Source: DASUMP01 sp036277635 (GTDB lineage: Bacteria > Actinomycetota > Acidimicrobiia > IMCC26256 > PALSA-610). Taken from it: 25,467 bases of DNA. A program made the translations under genes and the position numbers. The stretch is from the NCBI GenBank assembly GCA_036277635.1, contig DASUMP010000155.1, forward strand, positions 1 to 25,467. Direction: 5' to 3'. Position 1 is the first letter of the stretch. The number at the start of each line of letters is the position of its first letter. Of this stretch, positions 21,345 through 25,467 are shown one piece after another. The notes beneath the pieces were generated by a model, which was given only the letters and a program-made list of their open reading frames with translations, was not told where the DNA came from and did not search any database.

Positions 21345-23246
21345 GTGGCGTACGCGGCGAAGGACATCAGCATCCTGAAGGGCCTCCAACCCGTGCGCGA
21401 ACGGCCCGGGATGTACATCGGTTCGACCGGCCCGTCGGGCCTGCATCACCTTGTCTACGAGGTCGTCGACAACTCGGTCGACGAGGCGCTCGCCGGGTAC
21501 GCGACCCGCATCGACGTCACGCTGCTCGCCGACGGCGGGTGTCGGGTCGCCGACAACGGGCGCGGCATCCCCGTGGATCCGCACCCCGAGTACCCCGACA
21601 AGTCGGCGGCCGAGATCGTGCTCACGATGCTGCACGCGGGCGGCAAGTTCGGCGGGAGCGGCTACAAGATCTCCGGCGGCCTCCACGGCGTCGGCGTGTC
21701 GGTCGTGAACGCGCTGTCGCGCCGCCTCGACCTCGAGATCCACCGCGACGGCGGCGAGCACCGCATCACGTTCCTCGACGGCGGCGAACCCGAGTCGGGT
21801 TTGCAGCGCGTCGGCGACTCCGATCGCACCGGCACGACGGTCACGTTCTGGCCCGACGGCTCGATCATGGAAGAGGTCGAGTTCCGCGCGCAGACGATCC
21901 TCGAGCGGCTGCGCGAGATGGCGTTCCTCAACAAGAGCCTCGAGATCGTCTTCCGTGACGAGCGCGGCGACGAACCCACCGAGCAGACGTTCAAGTACGA
22001 CGGCGGGATCGTCGACTTCGTCCAGCACCTCAACGCGGCGAAAGAGCCGCTCTTCTCGCGAGTGATCTCGTACCACGACGCGTTCGAGCACGGCGAAGTC
22101 GAGATCGCGATGCAGTGGAACACCGGCTACTACGAGGGCATCCACTCGTTCGCGAACAACATCGGCACGACCGAGGGCGGCATGCACGAAGAGGGCTTCA
22201 AGAAGGCCCTCACGAACGTCCTCAACCGCTATGCGCGCGGCAAGGGCGCCCTCAAGGAGAAGGACGACAACCTCCTCGGCGAGGACATCCGCGAAGGACT
22301 CACCGCGATCGTCTCCGTGAAGCTGCGCAACCCCCAGTTCGAGGGGCAGACCAAGACCAAGCTCGGCAACACCGAGATCCGCTCGTTCGTGGAGCGCGTC
22401 ACCAACGACCGGTTGAGCGACTGGCTCGATCGTCACCCGAGCGAGGGTCGCCAGATCGTCGCCAAGGCGTCGCAAGCCGCGCACGCGCGCGTGGCGGCAC
22501 GCCAGGCGCGCGACCTCACACGACGCAAGTCGTTGCTCGAGTCGGCCGCGATGCCCGGCAAGCTCGCCGACTGCGCGTCACGCAACCCCGAAGAAGCCGA
22601 GCTGTTCATCGTCGAGGGCGACAGCGCCGGCGGGAGCGCGAAGCGCGCGCGCAACCCCGCGTTCCAAGCGATCCTGCCGATCCGCGGCAAGATCCTCAAC
22701 GTCGAGCGCGCTCGCCTCGACCGCATGCTCAAGAACGAAGAGATCCAATCGCTGATCGCGGCGATCGGGTCCGGCGTGGGCGAAGAGTTCGACGTCGAAC
22801 GCCTCCGCTACCACAAGATCATCATCATGACCGACGCCGACGTCGACGGCAGTCACATCCGCACGCTGCTGCTCACGTTCTTCTACCGCCAGCTCCCCGA
22901 GATCGTGAAGCAGGGCTACGTCTACATCGCGCAGCCGCCGTTGTTCCGCGCCGACATCGGCAAGGAGCGCACCTACCTCAAAGACGAAGGCGCGCTCCGA
23001 CGGTTCGAAGCCGAGCACGAAGGTCGCAAGATCGAAGTGAGCCGCTTCAAGGGTCTCGGCGAGATGGACTGGCAAGAGCTCGGCGCGACCACGATGGATC
23101 CGGCCGGCCGCACGTTGCTGCAGGTCTCGGCCGACGACGCCGCGATCGCCGACGAGATCTTCGCCACGCTGATGGGCGAAGACGTCGAGGCGCGGCGTGG
23201 GTTCATCCAGGAGAACGCGAAGGACGTGCGCTTCATCGACGTCTGA
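21345..23246 (+). CDS. gyrB: DNA gyrase subunit B
   Basis: This 633-aa ATPase subunit of gyrase powers negative supercoiling. The GHKL ATP site is near the N-terminus (EVVDNSVDEALAGY, DNGRGIPV, GLHGVGVSVVNALS), followed by the transducer domain and the TOPRIM domain with EGDSAGG (Glu424) and the metal-binding Asp497-x-Asp499-x-Asp501 (MTDADVDGSHIRTL). SRFKGLGEMDW lies near the C-terminus, with Ser in the place of the usual Gln. Length is that of the short Gram-positive GyrB. The GTG at 21345 is chosen because GAGAGG lies 6 nt upstream and the protein then begins MAYAAKDISILKGL; an in-frame start at 21282 would add 21 unrelated residues. gyrA follows after 38 bp. Confidence 0.97.
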   Translation: MAYAAKDISILKGLQPVRERPGMYIGSTGPSGLHHLVYEVVDNSVDEALAGYATRIDVTLLADGGCRVADNGRGIPVDPHPEYPDKSAAEIVLTMLHAGGKFGGSGYKISGGLHGVGVSVVNALSRRLDLEIHRDGGEHRITFLDGGEPESGLQRVGDSDRTGTTVTFWPDGSIMEEVEFRAQTILERLREMAFLNKSLEIVFRDERGDEPTEQTFKYDGGIVDFVQHLNAAKEPLFSRVISYHDAFEHGEVEIAMQWNTGYYEGIHSFANNIGTTEGGMHEEGFKKALTNVLNRYARGKGALKEKDDNLLGEDIREGLTAIVSVKLRNPQFEGQTKTKLGNTEIRSFVERVTNDRLSDWLDRHPSEGRQIVAKASQAAHARVAARQARDLTRRKSLLESAAMPGKLADCASRNPEEAELFIVEGDSAGGSAKRARNPAFQAILPIRGKILNVERARLDRMLKNEEIQSLIAAIGSGVGEEFDVERLRYHKIIIMTDADVDGSHIRTLLLTFFYRQLPEIVKQGYVYIAQPPLFRADIGKERTYLKDEGALRRFEAEHEGRKIEVSRFKGLGEMDWQELGATTMDPAGRTLLQVSADDAAIADEIFATLMGEDVEARRGFIQENAKDVRFIDV

Positions 23247-23284
23247 CGTCGACGCGAGTGCGGTCACCGACACGAGGACGAGGG

Positions 23285-25467
23285 ATGCCCGACGAACAAC
23301 AGGTGCTGGGCAACATCGAGCCCATCGAGATCCAGGAGGAGATGGAACGCTCCTTCCTCGACTACGCGATGTCGGTCATCACCGCGCGTGCGCTCCCCGA
23401 CGCGCGCGACGGCCTGAAGCCGGTGCACCGGCGGATCCTCTACGGCATGTACGAGGGCGGGCTCCGACCCGACCGGAACTACCGCAAGTGCGCGTCGGCC
23501 GTCGGCGACGTGATGGGCAAGTTCCACCCGCACGGCGACGGCTCCATCTACGACGCGCTCGCGCGCATGGCCCAAGACTTCTCGTTGCGCTACCCACTCG
23601 TCGACGGCCACGGCAACTTCGGTTCGCCCGACCCCAACGACCGCCCAGCAGCCATGCGGTACACAGAGGCGCGGCTCGCGCCGCTCGCGATGGAGCTGCT
23701 CGGCGAGATCGACGAGGAGACCGTCGACTTCGCGACCACCTACGACGGTCAGAACGACGAGCCGGTGGTGCTGCCGGCGCGGTATCCGAACCTGCTCGTG
23801 AACGGCGGCGGCGGCATCGCGGTGGGCATGGCCACGAACATCCCGCCGCACAACCTGCGCGAGATCGTCGACGCGACGCTGCACGTGATCGACCACCCCG
23901 ACGCCACCTCCGACGACCTGATGCGCTTCGTGACCGGACCCGACTTCCCGACCGGCGCGCAGATCCTGGGGCGCACGGGGATCGCCGAGGCGTACCGCAC
24001 CGGACGCGGTTCGGTGCGCATGCGCGCCGTCGCCGAGATCGGCGAAGACCGCCGGGGCACGCCGCAGATCGTCGTCACCGAGGTGCCGTACCAGACGTCG
24101 GTCGAGGTGATCGGGCACAAGGTCGCCGAGCTCGTGAACGATCGGCGGATCGAAGGCGTCCGCGACGTGCGCAACGAGTCGTCCGGCGACACGGTTCGCC
24201 TCGTCGTCGATCTCAAGCGCGACGCGAACGCGCAGGTCGTGCTCAACCAGCTCTACAAGCACACGCCGATGCAGACGTCGTTCGCCGTGCACATCCTCGC
24301 GTTGGTGAACGGCGTCCCGAAGCTGCTCACGCTGGCGCGAGCGCTCCAGGTCTACGTCGACCACCAGGTGGAAGTCGTGCGCAGGCGCAGCGAGTACCGG
24401 CTGCGCAAGGCGCGCGATCGTGCCCACATCGTCGAAGGTCTCTTGAAGGCACTCGACCGCATCGACCAGCTGATCCAGCTGATCCGCGGTTCGGAGTCGG
24501 CCGACGCCGCGCGGGAAGCGATGATGGCCGCGCCTTACGAGTTCAGCGAGATCCAAGCGCGGCACATCCTCGACATGCAGCTCCGTCGGCTCGCGCAGCT
24601 CGAGCACCAGAACCTTCGCGACGAGTTCGAGAAGCTGAGTGCCACGATCGCCGAGCTCGAGGCGATCCTCGGCGACGAGCAGCGGCTGCGCTCGGTGATC
24701 AAGGAAGAGCTGGTCGCGATCCGCGACAAGTACGGCGACGACCGCCGCACGCAGATCGTCGCCGATCCGGGCGATCTCGACACCCTCGACCTGATCGAAG
24801 ACGAAGAGCTCGTGGTCGTGCTCTCGAAGAAGGGCTACGTCAAGACCGTCACCACCGACGCGTTCCGACGTCAAGGGCGCGGCGGTCGCGGCGTGGCCGG
24901 AGCTCGGCTGCGTGACGAGGACTACGTGGAGCACTTGCTCAACACCACGGCGCACTCGTACCTGCTGTTCTTCTCGAACCGCGGCCGCGTCTACCGACTG
25001 CGGGCGCACGAGATCCCGATGAAGGATCGGACGGCTCGCGGCACCGCGCTGGTCAACCTGATCGCGCTGCAGCCCGACGAGCACATCGAGGCCATCATCG
25101 ACACGCGCACCTACGAGGACGGGGCGTACCTGTTCTTCGCGACGCGGCTCGGCATGGTGAAGAAGACGCGCATGTCGGAGTACGACACGTCGTTGCGGGG
25201 CGGGATCATCGCGATCAACCTTCGCGACGGCGACGAGCTCGTGCGGGTGGTGCAGACCAACGGCTCCGACGACATCCTCATGGTCTCGCGCGACGGGATG
25301 ACCATCCGGTTCGCCGAAGACGACGTCCGACCGATGGGTCGCGCCACCGCGGGCGTCCGCGGCATGAGGTTGAAGAACGGCGAAGATGGGGTCGTGAGCT
25401 GCGATGTCGCCCGCGACGATGCGGTCCTGCTCCTCCTGTCGTCGAGCGGACACGGCAAGCGCACGCG
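23285..25467 (+). CDS. gyrA: DNA gyrase subunit A, 3' partial
   Basis: The open frame runs from ATG 23285 to the window end (727 codons, no stop); full-length GyrA has about 820-850 residues, so roughly 100 are missing. GyrA cuts and rejoins the DNA gate. The catalytic Tyr126 is in AAMRYTEARL. The quinolone-contact region reads KFHPHGDGSIYDALARMAQ, with Gly86 where E. coli has Ser83 and Mycobacterium Ala90, and Asp90 at the second contact. The tower and coiled-coil segments follow. The C-terminal beta-pinwheel begins about residue 505, and its GyrA-box is QGRGGRG (530-536), required for DNA wrapping. The ATG has a GAGGACGAGGG stretch upstream. It is expected to share the gyrB transcript. Confidence 0.97.
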   Translation, partial: MPDEQQVLGNIEPIEIQEEMERSFLDYAMSVITARALPDARDGLKPVHRRILYGMYEGGLRPDRNYRKCASAVGDVMGKFHPHGDGSIYDALARMAQDFSLRYPLVDGHGNFGSPDPNDRPAAMRYTEARLAPLAMELLGEIDEETVDFATTYDGQNDEPVVLPARYPNLLVNGGGGIAVGMATNIPPHNLREIVDATLHVIDHPDATSDDLMRFVTGPDFPTGAQILGRTGIAEAYRTGRGSVRMRAVAEIGEDRRGTPQIVVTEVPYQTSVEVIGHKVAELVNDRRIEGVRDVRNESSGDTVRLVVDLKRDANAQVVLNQLYKHTPMQTSFAVHILALVNGVPKLLTLARALQVYVDHQVEVVRRRSEYRLRKARDRAHIVEGLLKALDRIDQLIQLIRGSESADAAREAMMAAPYEFSEIQARHILDMQLRRLAQLEHQNLRDEFEKLSATIAELEAILGDEQRLRSVIKEELVAIRDKYGDDRRTQIVADPGDLDTLDLIEDEELVVVLSKKGYVKTVTTDAFRRQGRGGRGVAGARLRDEDYVEHLLNTTAHSYLLFFSNRGRVYRLRAHEIPMKDRTARGTALVNLIALQPDEHIEAIIDTRTYEDGAYLFFATRLGMVKKTRMSEYDTSLRGGIIAINLRDGDELVRVVQTNGSDDILMVSRDGMTIRFAEDDVRPMGRATAGVRGMRLKNGEDGVVSCDVARDDAVLLLLSSSGHGKRT

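Noticed and set aside
1..25467. CRISPR arrays, tRNA or rRNA genes, insertion sequences, prophage or defence genes
   Set aside because: No regularly spaced repeats, T-loop-like motifs, transposase motifs or terminal repeats were seen by eye; every long segment is explained by conserved origin-region genes. A covariance-model search would be needed to exclude small RNAs.

Overview
The window is a high-GC (by eye about two thirds G+C) chromosomal segment centred on a replication origin, from an actinobacterium. The gene order is the actinobacterial origin neighbourhood known from Mycobacterium tuberculosis (Rv3909 to gyrA): DUF6049 protein, murJ, ECF sigma factor, anti-sigma factor, trxB, trxA, cwlM-like, then parB, parA, rsmG, jag, yidC, yidD, rnpA, rpmH on the other strand, then dnaA, dnaN, recF, DUF721/dciA, gyrB and gyrA. 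The gene content is ordinary for an origin. A deep-branching class such as Acidimicrobiia is my inference, from a MurJ without the mycobacterial kinase-like tail, a PilT ATPase close by and two inserted genes. No marker here settles it.

Layout. 1-2433: the 3' end of a probable SPFH/band-7 gene (+), then pilT and a histone-deacetylase-fold hydrolase on the minus strand, separated by a strong 10-bp hairpin. 2490-11183 (+): a cell-envelope and redox block with DUF6049, murJ, degV, an ECF sigma factor, its membrane anti-sigma factor, a two-helix membrane protein, trxB, trxA and a CwlM-like protein whose amidase fold lacks zinc ligands. 11191-16584 (-): the convergent parB-parA pair with two parS sites in front of it, then rsmG, jag, yidC, yidD, rnpA and rpmH, transcribed away from the origin and packed with 1-4 nt junctions. 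16585-25467 (+): dnaA, a 210-bp dnaA-dnaN gap with clustered DnaA boxes (the likely oriC), dnaN, recF, dciA, then gyrB behind its own promoter and leader, and gyrA, cut by the window end.

How the parts fit. The right half makes and loads the replication machinery (DnaA, beta clamp, RecF, DciA, gyrase). ParA/ParB with parS segregate the new origins. L34, RNase P protein, YidD, YidC and Jag link ribosome, tRNA and membrane-protein biogenesis. MurJ and the CwlM-like protein belong to peptidoglycan precursor export and its control.

No new mobile or defence system is visible. The most unusual feature is that rpmH (L34) lies entirely, out of frame, inside the only rnpA reading frame that has a conventional start codon and keeps the whole RnpA fold. 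The two start codons are 4 nt apart and share one ribosome binding site. This is the arrangement published for Thermus. The competing explanation is a CUG start for rnpA at a CTGA junction. Other points of note are the degenerate CwlM, a ParA with a 140-residue acidic extension, the parS pair inside the parAB promoter region, and a structured gyrB leader.
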